Shown here piece after piece: positions 23,982 to 32,498 of a stretch of 64,000 bases of DNA. Origin of the DNA: Arthrobacter sp. CAN_C5. Its GTDB lineage: Bacteria > Actinomycetota > Actinomycetes > Actinomycetales > Micrococcaceae. The DNA is taken from NCBI RefSeq assembly GCF_017875735.1, contig NZ_JAGGMZ010000001.1:124001-188000 (forward strand), in the 5' to 3' direction. The position numbers and the translations under genes were made by a program. The notes beneath the pieces are model-generated. The model ran no database searches, was not told where the DNA came from, and saw only the letters and a list, made by a program, of their open reading frames with translations. Positions within the stretch are counted from its first letter, which is position 1. Every line of letters starts with the position of its first letter.

Positions 23982-24043
23982 AAAGCGGCCCTCGGGGCAA
24001 GATCCGCCGGTTGCAAGCGGCGGATCTTGCTCTCTGGGCCGTA
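23982..24043. repeat. Palindromic intergenic element, copy 2
   Basis: Same layout as the copy at 22699-22760: GCGGCCCT, GGGCAAGATCCGCCG, TTGCA, GCGGCGGATCTTGC and GGGCCGT. Arms are imperfect here. It lies between the AbiEi-type gene and the glycerate operon. Confidence 0.7.
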
Positions 24044-24148
24044 TCTATCGAGAAACTGGTTGACGGGCATCTTCGACCCGACCTAGTCTTTCGTCAGATA
24101 AAAGACGCATTCCAGTGCGCGGAATAACAAGAGAATTTGGGGTTCCTG

Positions 24149-24958
24149 ATGACCTACACAGTGAACTGTTCAATCCTGCTCACTGAGCTGCCGCTGCTGG
24201 AGCGCCCGGTGGCGGCGAAAGCGGCCGGGTTCGACGCGGTCGAGTTCTGGTGGCCCTTCCCCACGTCCACCCCGTCGGCAGCTGAGATCGAGGAGTTCGA
24301 GCACGCCATCACCAGTGCGGGCGTCCAGCTGACCGGACTAAATTTCAACGCTGGGGACATGCCCGGCGGGGACCGCGGCCTGGTGTCCTGGCCCGAACGC
24401 AGCGAGGACTTTCGGGAGAACCTGCCTGTGGTGGTCGGGATTGGAGAGCGTCTGGGGTGCACGGCGTTCAACGCCCTGTACGGCAACCGTGTGGAAGGGG
24501 TCAGTACGGAGGAGCAGGACGCGCTCGCCGTCGACAACCTGGTGCTCGCCGCGGAGGCGGTCGCCGCGATCGGCGGAATCGTGCTCCTGGAACCGATCAG
24601 CGGTGCCGACCGCTACCCGCTCAAGACCGCCCAGGACGCCCTCGACGTGATCGCCCGGGTGCACGCCCGCGGCACCACCAACATCAAGCTCCTCGCCGAT
24701 TTCTACCACCTGTCAGTGAACGGCGACGACGTCGGCGCCGTCATCGACGCCCATGCCCAGGACTTCGGGCACATCCAGATCGCCGATGCGCCCGGTCGTG
24801 GTGCCCCTGGTAGCGGCAACCTCCCGCTGACGGACTGGATCGACCGCAGCCGCACCCGGGGGTACCAGGGCCTTATAGGCCTCGAATACAAGACACCCGC
24901 CGACCAGGCATTTTCCTGGCTCGCCACCACCGTCAGCAGTAGGGGATCAGCACAATGA
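24149..24958 (+). CDS. hyi: Hydroxypyruvate isomerase family protein
   Basis: 269 residues, TIM-barrel of the hydroxypyruvate isomerase family. It interconverts hydroxypyruvate and tartronate semialdehyde. Visible landmarks: CSILLTELPLLERP near the start, FDAVEFWWPFP, LLEPISG with the metal-binding glutamate, LLADFYHL, GHIQIADAPGRGAPG and IGLEYKT with a second glutamate. I chose ATG 24149, although upstream sequence has only weak ribosome-site character. It overlaps the next gene by 4 bp and forms an operon with it and with glycerate kinase. Confidence 0.92.
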   Translation: MTYTVNCSILLTELPLLERPVAAKAAGFDAVEFWWPFPTSTPSAAEIEEFEHAITSAGVQLTGLNFNAGDMPGGDRGLVSWPERSEDFRENLPVVVGIGERLGCTAFNALYGNRVEGVSTEEQDALAVDNLVLAAEAVAAIGGIVLLEPISGADRYPLKTAQDALDVIARVHARGTTNIKLLADFYHLSVNGDDVGAVIDAHAQDFGHIQIADAPGRGAPGSGNLPLTDWIDRSRTRGYQGLIGLEYKTPADQAFSWLATTVSSRGSAQ

Positions 24959-25830
24959 CACACGTTGCAGTCATCGGACTCGGCATCATGGGGCTCCCGA
25001 TGGCCCTTAACCTCGTCGCCGCCGGTCACACCGTCACCGGGTACAACCGCAGCCAGGGCCGGATCGACAAGCTCACCGCCGAGGGCGGGCGCGGTGCCTC
25101 CAGCATCGCCGACGCGGTGGCCGATGCCGACGTCGTCATCACCATGGTGCCGGATTCCCCCGACGTTGAAGAGGTCGTCGGTGGTGCTGGCGGCGTGTTT
25201 GCGAACGCCCGGCAGGGAGCCCTGTGGATCGACGCCAGCAGCATCCGGCCCGACGTCGCCGCCCGCCTCGCCGACGAGGCCAGGGATGCCGGACTGCGCC
25301 CTCTCGACGCGCCCGTCTCCGGAGGCGAGCAGGGCGCCATTGACGGAGCCCTGTCGATCATGGTCGGCGGCGACGCGGCCGACTTCGAGGCCGCCCAGGA
25401 CGTCTTCGCCGCCGTCGGGAAAACCATCGTGCACGTGGGTCCGTCCGGGTCCGGGCAGACCGTCAAGGCTGCCAACCAGCTGATCGTCGCAGTGAACATC
25501 GGCGTCCTCGCCGAAGCCATCACCTTCCTTGAGGCGTACGGCGTGGACACTGCGTCCGCCCTGAAAGTGCTCGGCGGCGGACTGGCGGGCTCCAAAGTGC
25601 TGGACCAGAAGGGCCAGAAGATGTTCGACCGCAACTTCGACCCCGGGTTCCGGCTCGCACTGCACCACAAAGACCTCGGCATTGTCACCTCAGCAGCCCG
25701 CGAAGCCGGCGTCGCCACCCCACTTGGTGCCGTATCCGCGCAACTGGTTGCCTCGCTCGTCGCTACTGGTGACGGCGATCTGGACCACTCCGGCCTGTTC
25801 AAGCTGATCAATCAGCTGTCCGGCAAATAA
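24955..25830 (+). CDS. glxR: 2-hydroxy-3-oxopropionate (tartronate semialdehyde) reductase
   Basis: 291 residues, beta-hydroxyacid dehydrogenase family. It reduces tartronate semialdehyde to D-glycerate with NAD(P)H. GLGIMGLPMALNL (residues 8-20) is the dinucleotide motif, DAPVSGGEQGAI the substrate site, and GSGQTVKAANQLIVAVN contains the catalytic lysine. The 4-bp overlap with hyi shows translational coupling. Glyoxylate carboligase, the usual supplier of tartronate semialdehyde, is not in the window. Confidence 0.94.
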   Translation: MTHVAVIGLGIMGLPMALNLVAAGHTVTGYNRSQGRIDKLTAEGGRGASSIADAVADADVVITMVPDSPDVEEVVGGAGGVFANARQGALWIDASSIRPDVAARLADEARDAGLRPLDAPVSGGEQGAIDGALSIMVGGDAADFEAAQDVFAAVGKTIVHVGPSGSGQTVKAANQLIVAVNIGVLAEAITFLEAYGVDTASALKVLGGGLAGSKVLDQKGQKMFDRNFDPGFRLALHHKDLGIVTSAAREAGVATPLGAVSAQLVASLVATGDGDLDHSGLFKLINQLSGK

Positions 25831-26049
25831 TCTGTGTGAAGACAGCAGTCTGAAGACAGGAGAAGGGCGGTGGTGGACTCCAGCCCGTGCTTCACCGTTG
25901 GCGCGCTGATCGTGGCGAACACCCCGGTAGAGGAACGGGGCAAGGTGCTCCGCCAGCTCACGCCTCGATCCAGAGGTCCCGAACACGAGGCCGCCTCATG
26001 ACAGGACACACAGCGACCCGGGCCAGGCCGCCAGTGATGTAATGGCACT

Positions 26050-27195
26050 ATGCGCATCGTGATAGCACCGGACAAGTTCAAGGGCTCGCTGTCCGCCCCC
26101 GAGGTCGCCGAATCAGTGGCCGCCGGGATACGTGCGGCAGCCGGGCCGGACGCCAACCTCACCATCGACCAGGTGCCGGCGGCCGACGGCGGAGAGGGCA
26201 CCCTGGACGCCGCGGTGGCCGCTGGATTTACCCTCCACCTCACCGTCGTCACCGGACCGACCGGGGAACCGCTCCAGGCGCCGATCGCGATCCGAGGCCA
26301 GCAGGCCGTGATCGAGATGGCTCTCGCCTCCGGCCTCGCCGTGTTGCCGGGGGGCAGCCTTGACGCACGCGGCGCCACCAGCCGCGGAACCGGCGAGCTG
26401 ATCAGATTCGCCCTCGACCGCGGCTGCACGGACATCGTGCTCGGGGTGGGGGGCAGCGCCAACACGGACGGCGGTGCAGGTGTCCTGACCGGATTGGGGG
26501 CCAGGCTGCTGAACGACGACGGCGTCGACCTTCCGCACGGCGGCGCGGCGCTCGCCGGGCTCAGCCGAATCGACCTGGCCGGCCTTGACCCCCGGCTGGA
26601 GGCCGCGTTCATCACCCTGGCGTCCGACGTCGACAATCCGCTGCTCGGCCCCACAGGGGCCGCCGCAGTGTTCGGGCCACAGAAGGGCGCGGCCCCAGCG
26701 GATGTCGAGGAACTCGACGCGGCACTGGCCCGGTTCGTGAGTGTCCTCGCGGACGCGGCGGGTCCGAGGGCCGCCCACATGGTGACAGCACCCGGCGCGG
26801 GCGCGGCCGGTGGCGTCGGCTATGCGGCGCTCGCCGTCCTGAACGCTCGGCGCCGGCCGGGAATCGACGTCGTGCTGGAGCTCACCGGACTGGCCGCGAA
26901 ACTGCGTGACGCCGACCTGGTGATTACCGGCGAGGGCAGCCTCGACGAACAGAGCCTGGGTGGCAAGACTCCGATGGGAGTGGCGAACGCCGCTGCTGCA
27001 GCAAAGGTCCGGGCGGTGGCCGTCTGCGGCCGTACGGTCCTGACCCCCGAGCAGCTGACGACGGCGGGCTTCGAGCGCACGTTCGCCCTCACAGACCTGG
27101 AGCCCGACGTCGAGCGGTGCATCGCCAATGCGGCGACCCTGCTGGAGCAGGTTGGCCGGGACATCGCCCGCCATGTGGGGTTGACCGCCCACTAG
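26050..27195 (+). CDS. glxK: Glycerate kinase
   Basis: 381 residues, family GarK/GlxK. It phosphorylates D-glycerate to phosphoglycerate, linking the glyoxylate/glycerate route to central metabolism. MRIVIAPDKFKGSLSA is the diagnostic start; GVGGSANTDGGAGVL and VITGEGSLDEQSLGGKTPMG are the other conserved blocks. It lies 220 bp after glxR. That gap (25831-26049) has a short frame resembling a fragment of another protein but no supported gene. The hyi-glxR-glxK set channels hydroxypyruvate and glyoxylate-derived carbon into glycolysis. Confidence 0.95.
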   Translation: MRIVIAPDKFKGSLSAPEVAESVAAGIRAAAGPDANLTIDQVPAADGGEGTLDAAVAAGFTLHLTVVTGPTGEPLQAPIAIRGQQAVIEMALASGLAVLPGGSLDARGATSRGTGELIRFALDRGCTDIVLGVGGSANTDGGAGVLTGLGARLLNDDGVDLPHGGAALAGLSRIDLAGLDPRLEAAFITLASDVDNPLLGPTGAAAVFGPQKGAAPADVEELDAALARFVSVLADAAGPRAAHMVTAPGAGAAGGVGYAALAVLNARRRPGIDVVLELTGLAAKLRDADLVITGEGSLDEQSLGGKTPMGVANAAAAAKVRAVAVCGRTVLTPEQLTTAGFERTFALTDLEPDVERCIANAATLLEQVGRDIARHVGLTAH

Positions 27196-27279
27196 CGACC
27201 CCGACGATGCGGATGGGACGCGTGACCCCGCGGAACTGAGGGATCTCCGCGGAAACCATGACGCAGTGGAAGAGATTTC

Positions 27280-27304
27280 CTATATGAGAACGATTCTCAT
27301 ATAG
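27280..27304. promoter_or_regulatory. Zur/Fur-type operator overlapping a promoter
   Basis: Perfect 25-bp palindrome: arms CTATATGAGAA and TTCTCATATAG around CGA. The core TGAGAA-CGA-TTCTCA fits the Zur/Fur class of metal-responsive repressors. It overlaps the -10 box TATAGT (27300-27305) of the downstream gene, so a bound repressor would block transcription. The genes it controls point to zinc rather than iron. Confidence 0.8.
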
Positions 27305-27312
27305 TTGGACTC

Positions 27313-28383
27313 ATGCATCTCATCCTGATTACTTCTCTCGATGCCCTCAGCCGCGATAGCGTGACGGCGAGGGTCGCAAATCTTTATCCGGGGACACCGG
27401 TAATTAGCCATGACCTGCTGGACGAGGGAGTGGTGACCCGCCGCGTCCATCGGGACAACGAGCTCGTGGAATGGGAATCGACTCTCCTCGAGCATGGGTG
27501 CCTCAGCTGCACTGTGAGGCTTGACCTCGCGCCGGCCCTCCTTCGGTTGAAGGAGGCTTCAGTCCCACTGGCCATTGTCGGATTGCCGCCAGGGACCACT
27601 GCCGAGAACGCGATCGATGGGCTGCATGCGGTGAGCCCCCAAGCGTTCCGTATTGATATTGTCGCCGTTGCGGTGCGGGCAGAAGATGTCGAAGACCAAC
27701 TCTGGGACCATCACACCCTGTTCGCTTCTGGCTACACGGCTGTTCCTGAAGACTCGCGAACCCCCGGCGAATTCCTGGTGGGGGAGCTTCTGTTTGCAGA
27801 TACGGTGCTGACGACCACCAGCGAATTGCTGGGGGTAAACGAAGAGCTTTCGTTGCGCGGCTGCCAACTCATCGGCGAAGTGGCGCCCCACGCCCGGGTA
27901 TTGACTGCCGGTGAAATGGTCGCCGAAGACTTTGGCGTGCATGACGATGCCGCGTCCCGTGCGCGGAGTCTTCCCGGTGGAGTCTTTGCGCCGTCGGCAT
28001 CCTTCGCGCCGTTTAGTACCTTTCAGCTGCGAATCGATCGACCCTTGCACCCAGATCGGTTCCGCACCGCGCTGGGCACCATATCCGAGGGCTGCTGTTT
28101 CGTCAGGGGCAGCGTCTGGATCGCCGGCGTACTGAACACCCGCATTGCGGTCCACGGAGTTGGCCCCCGCATCTCGCTCGGCAACGGTGGCGCATGGAGC
28201 CTGGATACCCATGGTGAATTGTGCCGGGGCACGCACCTTGCGCTCACCGGCGACGATATCGATGCAGGGGTCATTGTCCAGACACTCAGCGACTGCGCCC
28301 TCACCGATGAGGAACTGGAAGACGGGACGGATCTACCCCACATCAGAACTGGCAACCAGGCAGTACCTGGCCAAGAACGCTAA
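27313..28383 (+). CDS. COG0523 / CobW-like protein lacking the GTPase P-loop
   Basis: 356 residues. GCLSCTVRLDL (near residue 61) corresponds to the CxCC metal motif of COG0523 metallochaperones, and the C-terminal part (FQLRIDRPLHPDRFRTAL, later GCCFVRGSVWIA) is the CobW C-terminal domain. The N-terminus, where GxxGxGKT should be, reads LITSLDALSRDSVT, so the Walker A motif is missing and GTP hydrolysis is unlikely. COG0523 proteins deliver zinc under starvation. Leaderless start with TATAGT 7 bases before the ATG, overlapped by the Zur-type box. The next genes, cysteine-free L36 and a ferredoxin-like protein, follow within 9 and 5 bp. Confidence 0.85.
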   Translation: MHLILITSLDALSRDSVTARVANLYPGTPVISHDLLDEGVVTRRVHRDNELVEWESTLLEHGCLSCTVRLDLAPALLRLKEASVPLAIVGLPPGTTAENAIDGLHAVSPQAFRIDIVAVAVRAEDVEDQLWDHHTLFASGYTAVPEDSRTPGEFLVGELLFADTVLTTTSELLGVNEELSLRGCQLIGEVAPHARVLTAGEMVAEDFGVHDDAASRARSLPGGVFAPSASFAPFSTFQLRIDRPLHPDRFRTALGTISEGCCFVRGSVWIAGVLNTRIAVHGVGPRISLGNGGAWSLDTHGELCRGTHLALTGDDIDAGVIVQTLSDCALTDEELEDGTDLPHIRTGNQAVPGQER

Positions 28384-28392
28384 AGGAGCATC

Positions 28393-28515
28393 ATGAAAGT
28401 TCGCAACTCCCTTCGGGCCCTGAAAAAAGTACCAGGAGCACAGATTGTCAGGCGACGCGGTAAGACCTTTGTCATCAATAAGAAGAACCCTCGGATGAAA
28501 GCCCGTCAGGGCTAG
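28393..28515 (+). CDS. rpmJ: 50S ribosomal protein L36, zinc-independent paralogue
   Basis: 40 residues: [20 protein letters not shown] then [20 protein letters not shown]. The zinc-binding form of L36 has a CxxC...C..H ribbon; this copy contains no cysteine at all. Such C-minus paralogues replace the zinc form when zinc is scarce, freeing metal from ribosomes. AAGGAG precedes the ATG. It lies 9 bp after the COG0523-like gene under the Zur-type operator, consistent with zinc-starvation induction. Too short for most gene finders, but the match is unambiguous. Confidence 0.93.
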   Translation: MKVRNSLRALKKVPGAQIVRRRGKTFVINKKNPRMKARQG

Positions 28516-28519
28516 TCCG

Positions 28520-28933
28520 ATGAGCGAAGTCAACGCGCCGGGTGCGGGTGTCGTCGTCGCCCTGTGCGCAGGCCATCGTTGCGCGGCGCTCATGCGGGCC
28601 GCGGGCGGTGGCGGACTCGCCGACGCAGTCGCCCGCTCCTCGGGTGGCGTACTCATCTCTGCGGGGTGTCTGCAGCACTGCGCGCAGGGCGCTGTCGCTG
28701 CGGTAGCACTTCGCTTCTCCGAGACGGCGCTGACGGGACCATCTGTTTGGTTGGGTGGTGTGGAATCTGCCGACAAATCGGCGGCTCTCAGCCAATGGGT
28801 GGAGTGCTGGACGCCGGGCCAACGCGCCATTAGGTTACCTGACTCGCTTACCGATTCGGTGCTCGGTGTCGGACCGCCCGTCCGCCTGGAGTCTGTCGAA
28901 GCCCAGAATGGCCATCAGCAGCGCGGCGGCTGA
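28520..28933 (+). CDS. Thioredoxin-like [2Fe-2S] ferredoxin domain protein
   Basis: 137 residues. VVVALCAGHRCAALMR (C16, C21) and LISAGCLQHCAQGAV (near residues 46-60) give a four-cysteine pattern of thioredoxin-like [2Fe-2S] ferredoxins. It starts 5 bp after the L36 stop and is therefore in the same operon. Its role in zinc starvation is not known; a regulatory or redox function is possible. The 170 bp after it (28934-29103) show nothing I can support. Confidence 0.7.
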   Translation: MSEVNAPGAGVVVALCAGHRCAALMRAAGGGGLADAVARSSGGVLISAGCLQHCAQGAVAAVALRFSETALTGPSVWLGGVESADKSAALSQWVECWTPGQRAIRLPDSLTDSVLGVGPPVRLESVEAQNGHQQRGG

Positions 28934-29103
28934 TTGCCCAGGAGAAACACGTGCACCCACGGTGATCGTAGGACGATCTCTGCTTGCCGTCGTCACCGGC
29001 GACCCGGAGTCACGGACGGCCGAGCGGCGAATTGGTCGTAGTGTTTACGTCGCCTACGGTGCTGCGGTGGATTATGGCTCCGACGGTTCAGTAGTGTTCT
29101 AGT

Positions 29104-29949
29104 ATGGCTTCCTTAAGAAACAGCCGCGCTGCTGCGCTTCCTGCCAAGCTTTCCCGCTCCTGGCTGCTTGCATCAGCGGCGTCCGAGTCCAACTTCGCGC
29201 CCGCTTTGACCTCGGAGGCCGACTCGGTGGTCTTCGATATGGAGGATGCCGTCCCGGCCGACGGCAAGCAGGAGGCGCGCGAGCGGGTGGTCGAAGCGCT
29301 CTCGACCGGCATGACCGCCTGGGTCCGCGTCAACGGCATTGAAACCGACTTTTGGGCCGATGACCTGGCGGCGCTGTCGAAGGCGCCAGGGCTCCGCGGA
29401 GTGATGCTGGCCATGACCGAGAAGCCCGAACAAGTCACCCACACCGCCATGCGACTGCAGGCGGGCACCCCGGTGCTCGCGCTGATTGAGTCTGCGCTGG
29501 GCATCGAGAACGCCACGGCGATTGCCAGCGCTCCGGGCACCTTCCGGCTGGCGTTCGGGGTCGGCGATTTCCGTCGGGACACCGGCGCCTCCGACGAGCC
29601 GATGGCGCTCGCCTATGCGAGGGCGAAGCTGGTGGTCGCATCACGGGTGGGTCAACTGCCGGGCCCAATCGATGGACCCACCGTCGGCGCCCTCGGCGAT
29701 ACCCTGCTTGAGGCCTGCAAGGTCACGGCGTCCATGGGGATGACCGGGAAGCTGTGCCTCCTGCCGGACGCTACCGACACGATCAACAAGGGCCTCTCAC
29801 CCAGCGAGTCCGAGATCATGTGGGCCTACGAGCTCCTGAGCGCTCATGCCGCCGGTGCGGTGGTGGGAGACGGATCGTACCTGCCGAGGCTGGCCCGTGC
29901 GCAGAAAATTTCCTCCCTGGCCGACTCGTACGGGTTGTGGAACGCCTAG
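29104..29949 (+). CDS. HpcH/HpaI aldolase / CoA-ester lyase (CitE-like)
   Basis: 281 residues. RSWLLASAASESNFAPALTS at the start, VVFDMEDAVPADGKQEAR with the acidic metal-binding residues, WVRVNGIETDFWADDL and ALIESALGIENA identify the family, which cleaves malyl-CoA, citramalyl-CoA or related thioesters. TAGTGT sits 6 bases before the ATG, so the start is leaderless. It converges on the tartrate/D-malate dehydrogenase gene across a hairpin terminator. Confidence 0.87.
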   Translation: MASLRNSRAAALPAKLSRSWLLASAASESNFAPALTSEADSVVFDMEDAVPADGKQEARERVVEALSTGMTAWVRVNGIETDFWADDLAALSKAPGLRGVMLAMTEKPEQVTHTAMRLQAGTPVLALIESALGIENATAIASAPGTFRLAFGVGDFRRDTGASDEPMALAYARAKLVVASRVGQLPGPIDGPTVGALGDTLLEACKVTASMGMTGKLCLLPDATDTINKGLSPSESEIMWAYELLSAHAAGAVVGDGSYLPRLARAQKISSLADSYGLWNA

Positions 29950-29980
29950 CCCGGACGGGTAATTGTCCGGACCAGGCGTT
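29941..29980. terminator. Bidirectional hairpin between convergent genes
   Basis: Stem built from AACGCCT and AGGCGTT outside and CCGGAC and GTCCGG inside, with a 3-base bulge on each side and loop GGGTAATT. It overlaps the end of the CoA-lyase gene and lies just before the end of the convergent dehydrogenase gene. Confidence 0.6.
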
Positions 29981-29987
29981 CGGGCAG

Positions 29988-31067
29988 TCAGGCCGGTGAA
30001 GCGGCGTTAAACGCGTTGATGAGCGCCTCGGACACCTCTTCGGTGCTGGCCGATCCGCCCAGGTCCGGGGTGCGCACCTCGGTCTCTTCGAGGACGTGTC
30101 CCATCGCCGTCATGATTGCCTCGCCCGCATCCTGGTGGCCCAGGTGATCGAGCATCATTGATGCCGCCCAGACCTGGCCAAGTGGATTCGCCTTGCCCTG
30201 GCCGGTAATGTCCGGCGCGGAGCCGTGCACCGGCTCGAACATGGAGGGGAACTCCTTTTCCGGGTTCAGGTTGGCGGACGGCGCGATGCCGATGCTTCCG
30301 ATAATGGCCGCGCCAAGGTCCGTGAGGATGTCACCGAACAGATTCGAGGCGACGACGACGTCGAACCGCGCTGGGTCCAGCACGAACAGGGCGGCCAGCG
30401 CGTCGATGTGGTACTCGGAAATCTCCAGGTGGGGATGCTCGGCGCCGAGTTCCCGGAAGATCTCGTCCCAGAACGGCATGGTGTGGATGATCCCGTTGGA
30501 CTTGGTGGCCGAGGCGAGCTTACCCTCGCGCTGTTCCGCCAGACCGATGGCGTAACGCATGGCACGCTCCACCCCGAACCGGGAGAACACTGATTCCTGA
30601 ATGGCGATTTCCTGGGGGCTTCCGCGGTACAGGCGCCCACCGCTCTCGGAGTACTCGCCCTCGTTGTTCTCCCGCACCACCAGGAAGTCGATGCCCCCGG
30701 CGGGCACCTTGCGCAGTGGGCTCTCGATCCCGGGAAGCAGCTTGATCGGCCGTAGGTTGATGTACTGCTGGAACGCGCGGCGGATGGGTATCAGCAGCCC
30801 CCACAGCGAGACGTGGTCGGGCACACCGGGATAGCCGACGGCGCCCAGGAGGATCTGGTCGCACTCGGCCAGTTGGGCCAGGCCCGTCTCCGGCATCATG
30901 GCGCCCGTGCGCGCATAGTACTCGCAGCCCCACTCAAGTTCCTCCCACTCGAAGGAGAACCCGTACCGCGCTCCGGCGGCCTCCAGCAATCGCTGGGCCG
31001 GGGGCATAACTTCAGTGCCGATACCGTCACCAGCGATGACTGCGATGTGATAGTTCGGGAGAGTCAT
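29988..31067 (-). CDS. Tartrate dehydrogenase / D-malate dehydrogenase family
   Basis: 359 residues of the isopropylmalate dehydrogenase superfamily. It oxidises and decarboxylates D-malate or tartrate with NAD. IAGDGIGTEVMPPA at the start, the LRPIKLLPG strand, FLVVRENNEGEYSE and EPVHGSAPDITGQGKANPLG are diagnostic, and VSLWGLLIPIRR is characteristic of the TtuC/DmlA subgroup rather than LeuB. AATTGAAGGACAC before the ATG carries an AGGA ribosome site. No regulator is adjacent. Confidence 0.9.
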   Translation of the reverse strand: MTLPNYHIAVIAGDGIGTEVMPPAQRLLEAAGARYGFSFEWEELEWGCEYYARTGAMMPETGLAQLAECDQILLGAVGYPGVPDHVSLWGLLIPIRRAFQQYINLRPIKLLPGIESPLRKVPAGGIDFLVVRENNEGEYSESGGRLYRGSPQEIAIQESVFSRFGVERAMRYAIGLAEQREGKLASATKSNGIIHTMPFWDEIFRELGAEHPHLEISEYHIDALAALFVLDPARFDVVVASNLFGDILTDLGAAIIGSIGIAPSANLNPEKEFPSMFEPVHGSAPDITGQGKANPLGQVWAASMMLDHLGHQDAGEAIMTAMGHVLEETEVRTPDLGGSASTEEVSEALINAFNAASPA

Positions 31068-31137
31068 GAGTATGTGTCCTTCAATTCAGGAGAATGATCC
31101 GGCAAGAGGCAAATGAAATGATCCTGTCACAAACAAC

Positions 31138-31176
31138 GACGGCGGCCTCCACCAGGGGTTGGTGGAGGCCGCCGTC
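31138..31176 (-). terminator. Strong hairpin terminator
   Basis: Perfect 16-bp arms (GACGGCGGCCTCCACC and its complement) with a 7-base loop. It lies 19 bp after the stop of the fatty acid desaturase gene on the minus strand. Confidence 0.8.
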
Positions 31177-31194
31177 AAAGCGGGAACGCGTCGG

Positions 31195-32277
31195 CTACTG
31201 GTGCCGGTATTTGTTGACCATGGGGCAGTCGAAGGGGTCACGCGCGGCCAGGCCCACCCGGTTCAGGTAGGACACCACGGCTCCGTAGGAGGCGGCGACG
31301 CCCACCTCGGTGTAGGGCACCTTCAGGCGTTCGCAGTGCTCGCGGACAATCAGGGCCGCCTTGCGCAGGTGCGGGCGGGGCATGTCCGGGAACAGGTGGT
31401 GCTCGATCTGGAAGTTGAGTCCACCGAAGGCGTTGTTCACGAAGTTGCCGCCCCGGATATTCCGCGAGGTAAGAACCTGTTTCTGGAAGAAGTCGAGCTT
31501 GCTGTTCTTCGGGATGATCGGCATGCCCTTGTGGTTGGGGGCGAAGGACGCGCCCATGTAGACACCGAACACGGCCATCTGGACCCCAATAAAGGCGAAG
31601 GCCATGCCCACGGGAAGGAACCAGAACAGGATGCCGAGGTAGGCACCGAAGCGCATGGCCAGCAGGGCAAGCTCGATCCAGCGGCCCTGCACCGCGCCGG
31701 GCCGGAAAAGGGTTCCGATGGACTTGGCGTGCAGGTTGATCCCCTCGAAAGTGAGGAGCGGGAAGAACAGGTACCCCTGGCGTCGGGTAATCCAGGCATG
31801 GAGTCCTTTGGCTTTCGCCGCGTCTTCCTCGATGAAAGAGATGGTATCGATCTCGATGTCGGGGTCTTTGCCCACCATGTTGGGGTCGTTGTGGTGGCGG
31901 GTGTGCTTGTTCATCCACCACTGATAGCTGATGCCCACGACGCCAGCGGCGAGGATTCGACCGGACCAGTCATTGGCACCGCGGGTCTTGAAGATCTGCC
32001 GGTGCGAGGCCTCATGGGCCAGGAAGGCGATCTGCGTGAAGACGATGCCCAGCACGCCAGCGATCAGCAGCTGGAACCAGGTGTCACCCAGCAGGGCAAA
32101 CCCGGTCCAGGCCGCACCCATGGTCAGGGCAAGAGCGGCGAAGACCGCGACGTAGAAACGACGCCGCCGGTTCAGCAACCCTTCTTTGCGCACCTGCTTG
32201 AGCAGGATGGAGTAGGAGGCGACGATGTCGTTCGGCTTGGAAACGCGCACGCTGCGACCGGAGGTTGCGATAGTCAA
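31195..32277 (-). CDS. Membrane fatty acid desaturase
   Basis: 360 residues from TTG 32277 (AGGGA upstream); an open frame reaches 32385 but lacks a ribosome site. The three histidine boxes of acyl-lipid desaturases are HEASH (residues 88-92), HTRHH (125-129) and QIEHH (290-294), which bind the di-iron centre. Four hydrophobic segments flank them. It introduces a double bond in a membrane lipid or acyl chain; the QIEHH box is typical of front-end or delta-6-like and DesA3-type enzymes. Probable role: membrane fluidity, cold response. Downstream a strong terminator isolates it. Confidence 0.91.
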   Translation of the reverse strand: MTIATSGRSVRVSKPNDIVASYSILLKQVRKEGLLNRRRRFYVAVFAALALTMGAAWTGFALLGDTWFQLLIAGVLGIVFTQIAFLAHEASHRQIFKTRGANDWSGRILAAGVVGISYQWWMNKHTRHHNDPNMVGKDPDIEIDTISFIEEDAAKAKGLHAWITRRQGYLFFPLLTFEGINLHAKSIGTLFRPGAVQGRWIELALLAMRFGAYLGILFWFLPVGMAFAFIGVQMAVFGVYMGASFAPNHKGMPIIPKNSKLDFFQKQVLTSRNIRGGNFVNNAFGGLNFQIEHHLFPDMPRPHLRKAALIVREHCERLKVPYTEVGVAASYGAVVSYLNRVGLAARDPFDCPMVNKYRHQ

Positions 32278-32498
32278 TAAGTGTCCCTGCGTAGGATGCT
32301 GCTTCACAGCAGACGGAGGGATTGCTAACCCCGCGATTCCTTTGAGGTTACGCAGGTTAGCTGGACGCCGCCTGCAAGTATGCACTTAGCGGCATAGGTA
32401 GCAGTGTGCTGCTACCTTCACTAGGAATCCTCTCCTGATGGCCAGCGCGTAGCCCAAGGATGAGCGGATGTTCTTCAGGGCACTGCTGCTCCGGCTGT

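Noticed and set aside
23887-24043. Possible CRISPR array
   Set aside because: Repeats are adjacent to each other with no unique spacers of constant length, and no cas genes are present.
25870-25998. Open frame VVDSSPCFTVGALIVANTPV
   Set aside because: Slight similarity to the DmpA/S58 peptidase region, but only 40 residues, no start, no confirmable motif; not enough to call a gene remnant.
28755-29102. 115-residue frame between the ferredoxin-like and CoA-lyase genes
   Set aside because: Overlaps the end of a real gene, starts inside it, and has no recognisable domain or ribosome site.
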